DNA from: an uncultured Dorea sp.
GTDB lineage: Bacteria > Bacillota_A > Clostridia > Lachnospirales > Lachnospiraceae
Assembly (NCBI GenBank): GCA_910578865.1
Contig: CAJTRM010000001.1
Location: forward strand, 186,248-250,247
Direction: 5' to 3'
DNA: 64,000 nt
The position numbers and the translations under genes were made by a program. This document shows, piece after piece, positions 42,992 to 52,158 of the stretch; positions within the stretch are counted from its first letter, which is position 1; the number at the start of each line of letters is the position of its first letter. Below the pieces are notes generated by a model. That model searched no databases. It was given only the letters and a program-made list of their open reading frames with translations, and was not told the origin of the DNA.

Positions 42992-43381
42992 TTACATTAA
43001 AACAGCGCTGTCAATATTGGTAAAGATGTTTTCTTTCATTTCTGTCCCTGACATTGTGGTAACCACAACATTATTTGGGACATTCACGATAAATGCTCCT
43101 TTTTCCCCGATAACGACTACGTCCTTCGCTCCTTTTTCCCTGGCCTTCTGTATCGCCTGGTTCAAGTCACTCATAAGACCGTCTGTCATTTCTATCCCAC
43201 GTTCCTGTACTCTCAGTGCTGCGTGCTTTGAAAACTGAACATTCTGCCGGCTTCCGATCCTCTGCTTCAGGACCTCTCCAAACTGTACGCCTTGTTCGGC
43301 CCGGGCTGTCGCATGCTTAAGCTTCAGTTCACCTGCATTCGTGATCTGATTGATCTGATTAATCTGATTGATGTTATTCAT
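42992..43381 (-). CDS. Conserved flagellar operon protein (TIGR02530 type)
   Basis: This 129-residue protein matches the small conserved protein encoded between flgD and flgE in Firmicutes and spirochaetes. The core FSKHAALRVQERGIEMTD is characteristic, as is VVVIGEKGAFIVNVPNNVVVT. The N-terminus repeats NQI (INQINQINQIT). Its molecular role is unknown; the location suggests hook assembly. Confidence 0.85.
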   Translation of the reverse strand: MNNINQINQINQITNAGELKLKHATARAEQGVQFGEVLKQRIGSRQNVQFSKHAALRVQERGIEMTDGLMSDLNQAIQKAREKGAKDVVVIGEKGAFIVNVPNNVVVTTMSGTEMKENIFTNIDSAVLM

Positions 43382-43415
43382 CAGCTGTTCACCGCCCTCT
43401 TATTCTGCATTTCCT

Positions 43416-43952
43416 CTATGCTTTCTCGGCGCCTTCATTGTTCCCGGAATTTTCGGCATCCCCGTTCGCTCCGGTATTCTCATCTTCCTTTTCCGGAACC
43501 TTTCCTACGCTCATGATCTGAGACAGTTCGTACTTTTCTCCGTCTATGTATACGTACTGTGCGCCTGTCAGATCTACGCCTGTTACCACGCCCTTCTTAT
43601 GGCCTGTAACCTCTCCGTCCTTAACAACTGCAACCGTTACCTCTCTTCCGATCATTCCGGTTGAATACTGCGTTAAAATTACCTGTGAAAGATTATTGGT
43701 AACTGTCCCGAAATTTGCTACTGCCTCGGAAACCGACTGCATCGCATTCATGGAAGCCATCTGTGTCATCTGTGACATCATTTCACTGTTGCTCATAGGA
43801 TTGGACATATCCTGGTACTGAAGCTGTGCTGCCAGAAGCTTCCAGAAATCCTCCATAGACATTTCAGAATTGTTGGCAACTGCTCCTGCCTGTGAGGCAA
43901 GGGCCTCATTATACATGTTGCTGTTTAATCCGCTTACTCCATCTACTGCCAT
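43416..43952 (-). CDS. flgD: Flagellar hook capping protein FlgD
   Basis: This 178-residue protein is FlgD: FWKLLAAQLQYQDMSNPMS is the family hallmark, followed by MTQMASMNAMQSV and a beta-rich part ending in DGEKYELSQIMSVG. It scaffolds hook assembly and has a short acidic Asn/Gly tail. AAGGAG precedes the ATG. It lies between fliK and the TIGR02530-type gene. Confidence 0.94.
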   Translation of the reverse strand: MAVDGVSGLNSNMYNEALASQAGAVANNSEMSMEDFWKLLAAQLQYQDMSNPMSNSEMMSQMTQMASMNAMQSVSEAVANFGTVTNNLSQVILTQYSTGMIGREVTVAVVKDGEVTGHKKGVVTGVDLTGAQYVYIDGEKYELSQIMSVGKVPEKEDENTGANGDAENSGNNEGAEKA

Positions 43953-43976
43953 AGTTTCATTCTCCTTTCTTAATTC

Positions 43977-45080
43977 CTATCCCGCCAGACCCAGCCGCAG
44001 TTTCTGTAAAAACTGTTCTGCACTGTCTGCCTTTGATTTTTCTTTTTCGTTTGTCTCACGCTGTCTGTCCTGCTCTGACTCCCGGCCGGAATGATCATTT
44101 TCATTTTGGCCCTGGTGCAGATAATCTGTCTCCTCCTTCTCCACAATGACTGTCGTCGCTGTGCCGAGGTTCTGTTCCATAACCGCGCCGATCTCTCTTG
44201 CATTATGCCCGACCATATCCAGTGTTTTCTTCTCGGAGCAGAGGATAGAAATCATCGTCTGGCCTCCTTCGTACAATACCTTAATGGCTATCTTGCCAAG
44301 GTTCGCCGGCTCAATCTCAATCTCAAACTCATTGATACCGTTTGCTGTCTTTACCAGCAATTCCTCTGTCAGCTTCTGCGGAATCTCCTCCGGCTGTCTT
44401 ACATACATCTTTTCCGCAGTATCGGTTCTTGCCGCAGTTGCCGGGCGAACATCAGATACCGGCGGCGCCTGCATCTGTAATCCCTCCTGTGCACTTTCAT
44501 ACACTTCCGGACCTTCTTTTTTTGCTTCGCCGCTCTTTGCCAGAGAATCCTCAAAGCTTCCTTTCTCTTCACCGGTCTTGGCATTATGATTTTCCTGTGC
44601 CTGTACCGGAACGGCTTCTGCCTCCTGAGGCTGGATCTGCTCCACCCCTTCCGGCTCCGCCTGAATATCCGCTTCTTTCTCTGCGGGCATTACCTCCTGC
44701 TGTACCGGAACCTCTGTCAGTTCAGCATTCTGCACCATTCCTTCCACAGCTTCCATCCCGGCATCTGCCGTTTCCACTGTTGCTTCTGATACCGGAACCT
44801 CCTGTGCCGGAACATTCTGCACCTGATACATCATCTGGCTGATCTGCAGCTGTGCAGCAGCTTCAGCTGCATTAGGGTCTTTCGTGTTATCATCTGTATC
44901 TTTTATATCTTCCGGCTCTTTTTTAATCTGCCCGGATTCCGACACCTCGTTCTGATCCTTCGGCTGATCCTTAAGAAGCTTCTTAAAATCATCTGAGATA
45001 TTCTGCGCGTCTTTTCTGCCCTTTACGCTGTCTGCGCCCGGATATTTGATGTCAACACTTTTTACACTGATCTGTCCCAT
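43977..45080 (-). CDS. fliK: Flagellar hook-length control protein FliK
   Basis: This 367-residue protein has a long disordered Glu/Gln/Pro-rich N-terminal part and a C-terminal FliK domain (about 240-335; FEIEIEPANLGKIAIKVLYE, then TMISILCSEKKT). FliK measures the hook and switches export specificity with FlhB. A Gln/Glu-rich tail follows. GGAGGAG precedes the ATG. Confidence 0.92.
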   Translation of the reverse strand: MGQISVKSVDIKYPGADSVKGRKDAQNISDDFKKLLKDQPKDQNEVSESGQIKKEPEDIKDTDDNTKDPNAAEAAAQLQISQMMYQVQNVPAQEVPVSEATVETADAGMEAVEGMVQNAELTEVPVQQEVMPAEKEADIQAEPEGVEQIQPQEAEAVPVQAQENHNAKTGEEKGSFEDSLAKSGEAKKEGPEVYESAQEGLQMQAPPVSDVRPATAARTDTAEKMYVRQPEEIPQKLTEELLVKTANGINEFEIEIEPANLGKIAIKVLYEGGQTMISILCSEKKTLDMVGHNAREIGAVMEQNLGTATTVIVEKEETDYLHQGQNENDHSGRESEQDRQRETNEKEKSKADSAEQFLQKLRLGLAG

Positions 45081-45137
45081 TTTGCATCTCCTCCTTTCTT
45101 TATTTAATATATTATATAGTAATCTGCATGTGCAGTA

Positions 45138-45590
45138 TTACCCGCTGATTTTTGCAAGTGCATTTTTTGTTACAACAAATTCTTCGATAAATCTCTCTTC
45201 TTCCTTTTGCACTTGCTTATCATATTCCATGAGCTTACGCTCCCTGAGCTTTTCAATAGAAGCAGTTTCCTTTTTCGCTTCCACAACCTGCTCCCTCTTC
45301 TTTTCTTCTTCCTCCAGAAGCCGTTCCAGCTGGTTTTTCTTTTGTATGATCTTAAGCCTCAGCGACTCGAGATAATTCTCATATGTGCGGATATCATTAA
45401 TCGCCATACCTCTCTCTCGCTTTCTGCCGAACTCTCTGGCACAGTCCATGCGTTCCCGCTCCAGAGCCTCAATCTCCTGCTCACACATACGAATCTTCTG
45501 CAGGATCCTTGCATGCTCTCCTTTTAAATTATCCAGTATCTGCTCCTTATATCGAAGTACCGTATCTAAGGAAAAAAAGAATTTTTTCAT
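45138..45590 (-). CDS. fliJ: Flagellar export chaperone FliJ
   Basis: This 150-residue protein is a long coiled coil, starting with the typical FFFSLDTVLRYKEQI motif and rich in Glu, Lys and Arg throughout. FliJ sits in the FliI ATPase ring and promotes export. It follows fliI, the usual place. Confidence 0.9.
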   Translation of the reverse strand: MKKFFFSLDTVLRYKEQILDNLKGEHARILQKIRMCEQEIEALERERMDCAREFGRKRERGMAINDIRTYENYLESLRLKIIQKKNQLERLLEEEEKKREQVVEAKKETASIEKLRERKLMEYDKQVQKEEERFIEEFVVTKNALAKISG

Positions 45591-45608
45591 CTTACATCCC
45601 CCGACGAA

Positions 45609-46910
45609 CTAACTCAAAATCTGCTGCATTCTCCTCAAAATCTCATCCTGTGAAAAGCTCTCGTCAATCTGCTGCATTAAAAACTCATTTACCTTGTCAA
45701 TTTTGGAAATGGCAAAATCAAGCTTAGGGTTACTGCCTGATTTGTATGCGCCGATTGCAATCAAATCTTCATTTTTCTCATAAATACTTAAAATATCCCG
45801 AAGCCTTGATGCCACCTGACGGTGCTGCTCACTCACAATATTTACCATCAGACGCGAAATGCTTGCATTGATGTCAATGGCCGGAAAATGATTTTCATTT
45901 GCCAGCTTTCTGCTCAGTACAATATGTCCGTCCAGGATACCCCGCACAGTGTCGGCTACGGGTTCATTCGTATCGTCTCCTTCTACCAGCACGGTATAGA
46001 TTCCTGTAATAGACCCTTTCTCGAATTTTCCGCTTCTCTCCAGAAGCTTGGGAAATTCTGCGTATATAGAAGGTGTATAACCTCTTGCAACCGGCGGCTC
46101 TCCGATTGCAAGCCCTATTTCACGCTGCGCCATGGCAAAACGGGTAAGGGAATCCATCATCAGCAAAACATCCTTACCCTGATCTTTAAAATATTCAGCA
46201 ATTGTAGTTGCCACAAGCGGACATTTCATACGGAGCATAGCCGGCTGATCAGAAGTAGCCACTACTACAACACTTCTTTTCATACCTTCCGGGCCAAGAT
46301 CCTTTTCAATAAACTCCCTTACCTCTCGCCCACGCTCTCCTACAAGTGCTATCACGTTAATATCTGCTTTTACATTTCTTGCGATCATACCAAGCAGTGT
46401 ACTTTTTCCAACTCCACTGCCGGCAAAAATCCCGATACGCTGTCCCTTTCCCACCGTATTAAGCCCATCGATCGCCTTCACCCCAAACTCCAGGCTGTCT
46501 GTGATCGGAGGCCTGGAGAGAGGATTGATATAGGCATTCTCAACATAATAATGCCTTTGCGAATGGAAGGCTCCCAGCTCATCCATGGGCTGTCCGGTAG
46601 CGTCAATGATCCTTCCTCTGAGGAATTCGCCTACCGGAATCTTCAGCCGCCTCTTCGTATTTCTTACAAAGCTTCCTGCCGATACGCCGCTCATGTTATC
46701 ATAAGCCATGAGCTGTATCTTATCATTTTTAAACCCGACAACCTCCACCGGTATCTGTTTCTTTTTTTCCTCGTTGTAGATCATAGCAATGTCTCCGATA
46801 CTTGCCCGGTTCCCTGAAGATTCCATTGCCATTCCCACAACATTCTCTACTTTTCCAATATAGCTCACTGTCTCAGTCTTTTGAATCAATTCCGGGAGCT
46901 GCGAAAACAT
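45609..46910 (-). CDS. fliI: Flagellum-specific ATPase FliI
   Basis: This 433-residue ATPase is related to the F1 beta subunit. The Walker A loop GSGVGKST is at 164-171; RGREVREFIEKDLGPEGMKR and LLMMDSLTRFAMAQREI are typical. It powers flagellar type III export with FliH and FliJ. AAGGAG precedes the ATG. Confidence 0.96.
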   Translation of the reverse strand: MFSQLPELIQKTETVSYIGKVENVVGMAMESSGNRASIGDIAMIYNEEKKKQIPVEVVGFKNDKIQLMAYDNMSGVSAGSFVRNTKRRLKIPVGEFLRGRIIDATGQPMDELGAFHSQRHYYVENAYINPLSRPPITDSLEFGVKAIDGLNTVGKGQRIGIFAGSGVGKSTLLGMIARNVKADINVIALVGERGREVREFIEKDLGPEGMKRSVVVVATSDQPAMLRMKCPLVATTIAEYFKDQGKDVLLMMDSLTRFAMAQREIGLAIGEPPVARGYTPSIYAEFPKLLERSGKFEKGSITGIYTVLVEGDDTNEPVADTVRGILDGHIVLSRKLANENHFPAIDINASISRLMVNIVSEQHRQVASRLRDILSIYEKNEDLIAIGAYKSGSNPKLDFAISKIDKVNEFLMQQIDESFSQDEILRRMQQILS

Positions 46911-46930
46911 ACTGTCTCTCCTTCATTATA

Positions 46931-47704
46931 CTATACTCTGGCGTTATTGATAATGTCCTTAATATTCTCAAGCTGCGTTGAAACACTTGCATCTATAATC
47001 TCGTCTGGAAGTTCGATAATACAGGTCCCTTCTTCTTCATTGTCCATTGTGACAATCTTAATATTATCTGATAACCGGGATAATGCCTCCAGAAATTCTG
47101 TATCTGCATTCATTGATATCCCGGTATTCGTTTTAGTAACATATATTTTTGCCCACTGCTTTTTCGTCATCTTATCCGTAGCTGCCAGAATCATCCGCTT
47201 TACGATATCACCGCTGGAATGCAGGCTGGTCTGTATAATCTTTTCTGCCACGGCAAGAGAAATCCTTTTCAGGTCATCTGTGTATTTCTCCAGCACCTTT
47301 TCTTTTTCAATAGACACACTTTGAACTACATTTGATATATTTTTTCTCAAATTACCAAGTTCTTCATTTAAGGCATCGTGATGCTCATTGTAGGCTTGTT
47401 CATACCCTTCCTTGCTTCCTGTCTCATAGCCTTCTTTTCTTCCTTCTTCATACGCCTGAGTACGCAGAAACTCCGCCTGTTCCCTGGCATCACTTAAGAT
47501 CTGCGCCGCCTGTTCCCTGGCGGCCTGGATGATCTCCTCTGAGTATGCAGACCGGGGACCGGTTTCTTCCATAAGCTGATCCTCTGGATCTCCTTCCGGC
47601 TGTTCTTCCTCTGGTTTCTTTATCTGAAAACCTGCGAAGAAGTCATATGGCTTTACTATCCGCTCATCTTCCAGCCCCTTCATAATCCTAGGCAATGATC
47701 TCAT
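46931..47704 (-). CDS. fliH: Flagellar assembly protein FliH
   Basis: This 257-residue protein is Glu/Gln-rich with a helical middle (QILSDAREQAEFLRTQAYEEG) and repeated GYE turns, followed by the conserved C-terminal part (ISLAVAEKIIQTSL). FliH binds and regulates FliI. The start is uncertain between ATG 47704 and GTG 47713; both overlap the end of fliG. Confidence 0.88.
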   Translation of the reverse strand: MRSLPRIMKGLEDERIVKPYDFFAGFQIKKPEEEQPEGDPEDQLMEETGPRSAYSEEIIQAAREQAAQILSDAREQAEFLRTQAYEEGRKEGYETGSKEGYEQAYNEHHDALNEELGNLRKNISNVVQSVSIEKEKVLEKYTDDLKRISLAVAEKIIQTSLHSSGDIVKRMILAATDKMTKKQWAKIYVTKTNTGISMNADTEFLEALSRLSDNIKIVTMDNEEEGTCIIELPDEIIDASVSTQLENIKDIINNARV

Positions 47705-48695
47705 CCTTTCCACTCTTAACTATAATTAATTCTCCCGCTTCCTCCAGCCTTCGAATAACTCCGACAATCCTCTGCTGTGCTTCCTCCACGTCCCTCAGAC
47801 GTACGTTAACCGTAACCTCAAGGTCAGACTGGATACTTTCCGCCATACGTGAAGATACGTTTGCAAAGATAAGTTCTTTAATACTCTCATCGGAACCTTT
47901 GAGTGCGTATACAATATCCTTGATATCACATTCACGGATAAACCTCTGGATAGATCTATTGTCCATAGATGTAATATCTTCAAATACGAACATCTTCTTG
48001 CGGATGGTATCTGCAAGTTCTTCATCCACCTGTCCCAGCTCGTCAAAGATATATTTTTCATTACTTCTATCCATATGGTTCATAATATCTGCTATGTAAT
48101 CAATACCGCCGACTGTAGTAAAGTCTGTAGTGAGAACATTCTCAAACCGTTTCTTAAGGGACGACTCCACAATCTTGATCGCATCCGGAGAGACACTCTC
48201 CATTCTTGCAACCGCTTCTACTACCTTAATCTGCTTTTCCTTCGGAAGCTCGCTGATAATCGTGGCCGCCTGGTCCGACTCCGCATAAGAAAGCACAAGG
48301 GCAATTGTCTGCGGCCTCTCATGACGCAGGAAAGAGCAGAGATTCTTCACATCACTTTTCCTTATAAATTCAAACGGCCTCGTCCGCAGTGATTTTGACA
48401 GCTTTTCAAGCAAAGTATGGGCTGTAGCCTCACCAAAGGTTTTTTCAAGAACTGCTCTTGCATACTCCATACCGCCGTCCGTTACAACTCTCTGGGTCAG
48501 ACATGTCTTGTAAAACTCATCCAGAACTTCCTCCATCTGCTCCGGCTGAACATGGCCCAGTTTTGCGACTTCGATCGTCAGTTTCTCAATATCACTTTCA
48601 CTGAGGTGTTTATATATTTTTGATGCTTTATCCGCACCGAGGGATATAACGACAGCTGCCGCCTTTTGCTCCGGCGTCAAACTACTATTCTCCAT
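47688..48695 (-). CDS. fliG: Flagellar motor switch protein FliG
   Basis: This 335-residue protein is FliG, the rotor face that interacts with MotA. It has SSLTPEQKAAAVVISLG at the N-terminus, the middle LRHERPQTIALVLSY motif and the C-terminal charged helix region (VFEDITSMDNRSIQRFIRE). The ATG at 48695 has GGAGG at 8-base spacing and is preferred over 48710. It overlaps the end of fliF. Confidence 0.96.
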   Translation of the reverse strand: MENSSLTPEQKAAAVVISLGADKASKIYKHLSESDIEKLTIEVAKLGHVQPEQMEEVLDEFYKTCLTQRVVTDGGMEYARAVLEKTFGEATAHTLLEKLSKSLRTRPFEFIRKSDVKNLCSFLRHERPQTIALVLSYAESDQAATIISELPKEKQIKVVEAVARMESVSPDAIKIVESSLKKRFENVLTTDFTTVGGIDYIADIMNHMDRSNEKYIFDELGQVDEELADTIRKKMFVFEDITSMDNRSIQRFIRECDIKDIVYALKGSDESIKELIFANVSSRMAESIQSDLEVTVNVRLRDVEEAQQRIVGVIRRLEEAGELIIVKSGKDEIIA

Positions 48696-50277
48696 CTCCA
48701 CCGCCTCCATTTAACCATGTCTTCAGCAACTGTGCAGACAACTCTGCATTTTCTTCTGCAAAATCCCTTACACTCTTCTTAAGTTCCATAGCCCTGTCAT
48801 TCTGCATCTCCTGAAGTTCCTGATTGAGGTCTTTCACCACTTCATCATTATTCTCAGGCACAAACACAAGCTGCTCCTGAAGTTCTTCTTCCTCTGCCTT
48901 ATCACGCTTCTTGCGAAGGATGATAAATACGATGACCGTGATGATAATTGCCAGCACTGCAGCTGCTATCAGAAGATAGATCAGAGGAATACCCAGAACC
49001 TTCACATCGGCCAGGCCGCCCTTCTTCTCATCTTTACCGTCATCTTCTTCATAAAATGGTGCGCTTGCAACAGATATCTTTGTCTCCTGGTCTTCCGCTG
49101 AAATACCTGCAGCGTTGGCAACCAGAGATATGATCTGAGATTCACGCAGACTGCCGAAGCCTTTGCCGTTAATTGCCACGGACACTGTCAGATCATCCAG
49201 CGCGCCCGGGTCAACCTGCCCCTGTTCCTTAATCTGATTTACAAGATATTCTCTTGATACACTTTCGCTGGATGCTGCCGCACCGTCTGTATCCCCATCC
49301 GTATTATACTGAGGTGTATCTGCATTGGAATCCGTCCCGGCAATCCCCTGTGCAGCATTACCGGTGTTGGATCTTTCATTATATAGATCTTCTTTGCTTA
49401 CAATTCCGGTCTTATCCTCATCATTGATCTTTTCCGGTGTATTATATGTAATGGTCTCCCGGATCAGCTTTTCCATATTAATGATGGCTCTTGCGGAAAC
49501 TCTGACATTATCCTCGCCGTAAATCGGGCCGAGCACCTTCATAACATTCCGTGCGATCTGATCCTCTATGACCTGTGCAACCTCTTCTGCGTCAGAACTG
49601 TTTGATGTACTGTTCGCATCCTCCGAAACGTCTACTCCGTTGCCGTCAAAAACAGCCACATCTTCCATTTCCAGGCCCGGCACACTCTTAGCAATCAGCC
49701 TCTGGATCCCCGCCGACTGCTCTGCAGTAGGCGAACCGCCGTTTTCCATAATGACAGTTGCAGACGCACTGGACTTTTCCTTGTTTTCATCCGTGAGCGC
49801 ATATTTGCTCTCCTCACCAAGAGCAATCGTTACCTTCGCATCTTTAACCCCATCAAACAAACGAATGGTGGAACCGATACGATTCTGCAGATCATACAGT
49901 TTATACGTATCCTTGTCGGCATCCGTTGTCATCATGCCCGCATTATTAATAAATGTATCATACGTAAATCCGCTCTTCGGATATCCCTCCTGGACAAGCG
50001 CTGCTTTCGTCGCATCCAACACATCCTTTTTAACCATGATGGTGGAATCATCTTTAAAGCGGTAATCTACGCCATCCTCCAGCAATTTTGCCGTAATCTG
50101 CTGGGCTTCCTCTGCACTGAGCCCTGAAAACAATACTTCGTAAGGTCTATTGTTCAGTACCAGCGCCAGGGCTACCGCACCAACGATCAAAATCGCCACA
50201 CCGGCAATTATAATCTTTTTTGTTCTGCTTTCAAGCTTCTGTATAGCTTCTTTTAACTGACCAACTTTTTCTTTCAT
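48685..50277 (-). CDS. fliF: Flagellar MS-ring protein FliF
   Basis: This 530-residue protein has membrane helices near residues 23-44 and 425-450 with a large extracytoplasmic part between. NRPYEVLFSGLSAEEAQQIT and TFINNAGMMTTDADKDTYKL region are typical, and the C-terminus binds FliG. The ATG at 50277 is chosen; an upstream TTG at 50286 is also in frame. It is preceded by fliE. Confidence 0.95.
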   Translation of the reverse strand: MKEKVGQLKEAIQKLESRTKKIIIAGVAILIVGAVALALVLNNRPYEVLFSGLSAEEAQQITAKLLEDGVDYRFKDDSTIMVKKDVLDATKAALVQEGYPKSGFTYDTFINNAGMMTTDADKDTYKLYDLQNRIGSTIRLFDGVKDAKVTIALGEESKYALTDENKEKSSASATVIMENGGSPTAEQSAGIQRLIAKSVPGLEMEDVAVFDGNGVDVSEDANSTSNSSDAEEVAQVIEDQIARNVMKVLGPIYGEDNVRVSARAIINMEKLIRETITYNTPEKINDEDKTGIVSKEDLYNERSNTGNAAQGIAGTDSNADTPQYNTDGDTDGAAASSESVSREYLVNQIKEQGQVDPGALDDLTVSVAINGKGFGSLRESQIISLVANAAGISAEDQETKISVASAPFYEEDDGKDEKKGGLADVKVLGIPLIYLLIAAAVLAIIITVIVFIILRKKRDKAEEEELQEQLVFVPENNDEVVKDLNQELQEMQNDRAMELKKSVRDFAEENAELSAQLLKTWLNGGGGDGE

Positions 50278-50309
50278 AATGCCCAAAACTCTTTCGCCAT
50301 TTTATTTTA

Positions 50310-50618
50310 TTATATACTGATCCTCATAACTTCATTGTAAGCCTCAAGCGCCTTGTTGCGAAGCGACACAAGCATATCAACTGCAAGCTGCGCCTGTGAG
50401 GATGCGATCATTACTGAATGGGCGTCCTCAATCTGACCTGTCGCCAGCAGATACTGCTTGCCGACCAGATCCTCCTCTGTTGTTCTTACATTATTGACAG
50501 CTTCCTCAAAAATGCCCTTAAAGCCGGAAATAGCACTCTGTCCGGATACTTTCTGTACAGAACCGGTATCTTCCCCTATACTGATCGGCTGAATAGGCGT
50601 AATAAACATTGTTTCCAT
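50310..50618 (-). CDS. fliE: Flagellar hook-basal body protein FliE
   Basis: This 102-residue protein is FliE, the adaptor between MS ring and rod. The C-terminal half (VGKQYLLATGQIEDAHSVMI; AQLAVDMLVSLRNKALEAYN) is the conserved part. It directly follows flgB; flgC, usually between them, has moved elsewhere in the operon. Confidence 0.92.
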   Translation of the reverse strand: METMFITPIQPISIGEDTGSVQKVSGQSAISGFKGIFEEAVNNVRTTEEDLVGKQYLLATGQIEDAHSVMIASSQAQLAVDMLVSLRNKALEAYNEVMRISI

Positions 50619-50661
50619 CTATATGCAGATCCTTTCTTACTTTATTCTATATTATTATATA

Positions 50662-51039
50662 TTATTGTCCCTTAATTGCCGTGCGGTACCTTGTAAGGTC
50701 TCCGTTCACAGACTGGATCAGGTACTGATAGTGCAGTGCGGTACGCGCAAGTTCTGTATACTCATAATCCAGATTGACGTTATTTTCATCCACCCTTGCC
50801 GAATCACTGCGGTCATAAACAAGATAATTTGAACTGTCTATAGCCTCACGCATTGCCGAACCGGTCTTTGCATCACTTGCCGCTCTCAGCTTCTGCCGGA
50901 ATGTATCCTCAAAGCTGATATATTTCTGCTTATATCCCGGGGTGTCTACATTCGCAATATTATCCGAAGTTACTTCCTGCTTTTTCCACAAGTAATCCAA
51001 TGCTTTTACCGACATCGGAATGGTATTGCCAAATATCAT
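50662..51039 (-). CDS. flgB: Flagellar basal-body rod protein FlgB
   Basis: This 125-residue protein is FlgB: ALDYLWKKQEVTSDNIANVD and TPGYKQKYISFEDTF, then ENNVNLDYEYTELARTAL. It is a proximal rod component. AAGGAGG precedes the ATG. It leads the core fla/che operon, 95 bp after the transglycosylase gene. Confidence 0.94.
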   Translation of the reverse strand: MIFGNTIPMSVKALDYLWKKQEVTSDNIANVDTPGYKQKYISFEDTFRQKLRAASDAKTGSAMREAIDSSNYLVYDRSDSARVDENNVNLDYEYTELARTALHYQYLIQSVNGDLTRYRTAIKGQ

Positions 51040-51080
51040 ATTTACAGCCTCCTTTTCATCTTACATACCTATGCTAAAAT

Positions 51081-51109
51081 AGAATACACCGTTTGCCACG
51101 GATTGTCCA
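51081..51109 (-). promoter_or_regulatory. Possible promoter before flgB
   Basis: The minus strand shows TGGACA (51104-51109), 17-base spacer and TATTCT (51081-51086), about 40 bp upstream of flgB. It could start the fla/che operon separately from the transglycosylase gene. Only moderate matches. Confidence 0.45.
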
Positions 51110-51134
51110 CTGATTTTTTCCTTACCCCCAACAT

Positions 51135-51923
51135 TTACCACAGGTTTCCAGAGCCAAAACCAGAGAACATTGACTGGGTTGTGGTCATCATACGGCTCTG
51201 CATCTGCAGCTTCATCAACTCAACCAGCCAGGATGCCATTTCTGTATTAAAAGCCGAGTACGCATTATACTGCAGGCCCTGTGTCAGAGACGGAGCCGTC
51301 TCTTCCCGAAGCTGAGTCTGTGTGACGACTGTCTTCCCAATTGTGAGATCCGTACCCATATATTCTTTGATCCTGCGGATATAATTCTGAGTCTCCTTAA
51401 ACGGCGGGATGCCTCCGTATTTCTTTACATTTCCGCTTCCAGCATTATATGCTGCAAGTGCCAGATCCATGTCACCGTCATATTTCTCAAGAAGGTCGGA
51501 AATATACTTGGCGCCTCCCATAATATTACTGCGGGCATCAAAAGGATCACTGACGCCGAGCGACTCCGCCGTTGCCGGCATAAGCTGCATCACTCCCTGC
51601 GCCCCCGCCGGGGATACTGCGCCGGCATCAAACCCGGACTCTGCCTTACCCATTGCCTTCAGCAGCTGCACCGGAACGTCATACCTGTCGGCCGCCTCTT
51701 CAAAGATTGCATCCATACTTTCCTCTATGTTCAGCTTCTGAGATGCATTCTGGTAAATATCGGCAAAACTGGTCCCCTGTATCCCGGAAGTATTATAGAG
51801 CCCGTTATAAGCCCCGTATGTACCTGACAATATCTGGGACCGCCTGAGAATCCCACTCATACTATTATTATACATATTATTATATAACATATAGTTCATA
51901 TAGTTCATATAATCCATTGACAT
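51135..51923 (-). CDS. Lytic transglycosylase (SLT domain)
   Basis: This 262-residue protein has an SLT goose-lysozyme-like domain from about residue 75 to 190: catalytic Glu95 in GKAESGFD, GVMQLMPATA and LALAAYNAGSGNV. It would cut peptidoglycan strands. The N-terminal 20 residues repeat Met, Tyr and Asn (MDYMNYMNYMLYNNMYNN), with no normal signal peptide. Its position at the head of the flagellar operon suggests it clears wall for the rod, perhaps exported by the flagellar system. AGGAG precedes the ATG. Confidence 0.88.
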   Translation of the reverse strand: MSMDYMNYMNYMLYNNMYNNSMSGILRRSQILSGTYGAYNGLYNTSGIQGTSFADIYQNASQKLNIEESMDAIFEEAADRYDVPVQLLKAMGKAESGFDAGAVSPAGAQGVMQLMPATAESLGVSDPFDARSNIMGGAKYISDLLEKYDGDMDLALAAYNAGSGNVKKYGGIPPFKETQNYIRRIKEYMGTDLTIGKTVVTQTQLREETAPSLTQGLQYNAYSAFNTEMASWLVELMKLQMQSRMMTTTQSMFSGFGSGNLW

Positions 51924-51967
51924 AACTTACACTCCTATTAATCTTTTAACATTATTGTGTACAAGTC

Positions 51968-51973
51968 ATTATA
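51968..51973 (-). promoter_or_regulatory. -10 box upstream of the transglycosylase gene
   Basis: The minus strand has a perfect TATAAT 44 bp before the ATG; no clear -35 is seen. The rest of the 235-bp gap to the chemoreceptor gene is AT-rich and carries the divergent promoter. Confidence 0.45.
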
Positions 51974-52079
51974 CCATTCTTATTATGCCACTACTCGACA
52001 CATATTTAAAGGTTTTTTTTGTTTTTTTCTATTCTTTTTTCTTTTTCTTCCTGCATATTTAAATTTAACCATTGAAATG

Positions 52080-52108
52080 TTTACATTTTCCGCAAATTAG
52101 TGTAGAAT
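52080..52108 (+). promoter_or_regulatory. Chemoreceptor gene promoter
   Basis: TTTACA (52080-52085), a 17-base spacer and TAGAAT (52103-52108) form a sigma-A type promoter 50 bp before the GTG start. Confidence 0.7.
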
Positions 52109-52158
52109 GAAACACAGGCAGGCATAATTACAATAATTATTTTGGGAGGGAGAATAAC

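Noticed and set aside
44342..44842. Plus-strand Pro/Ser/Leu-rich frame
   Set aside because: Antisense to the low-complexity part of fliK.
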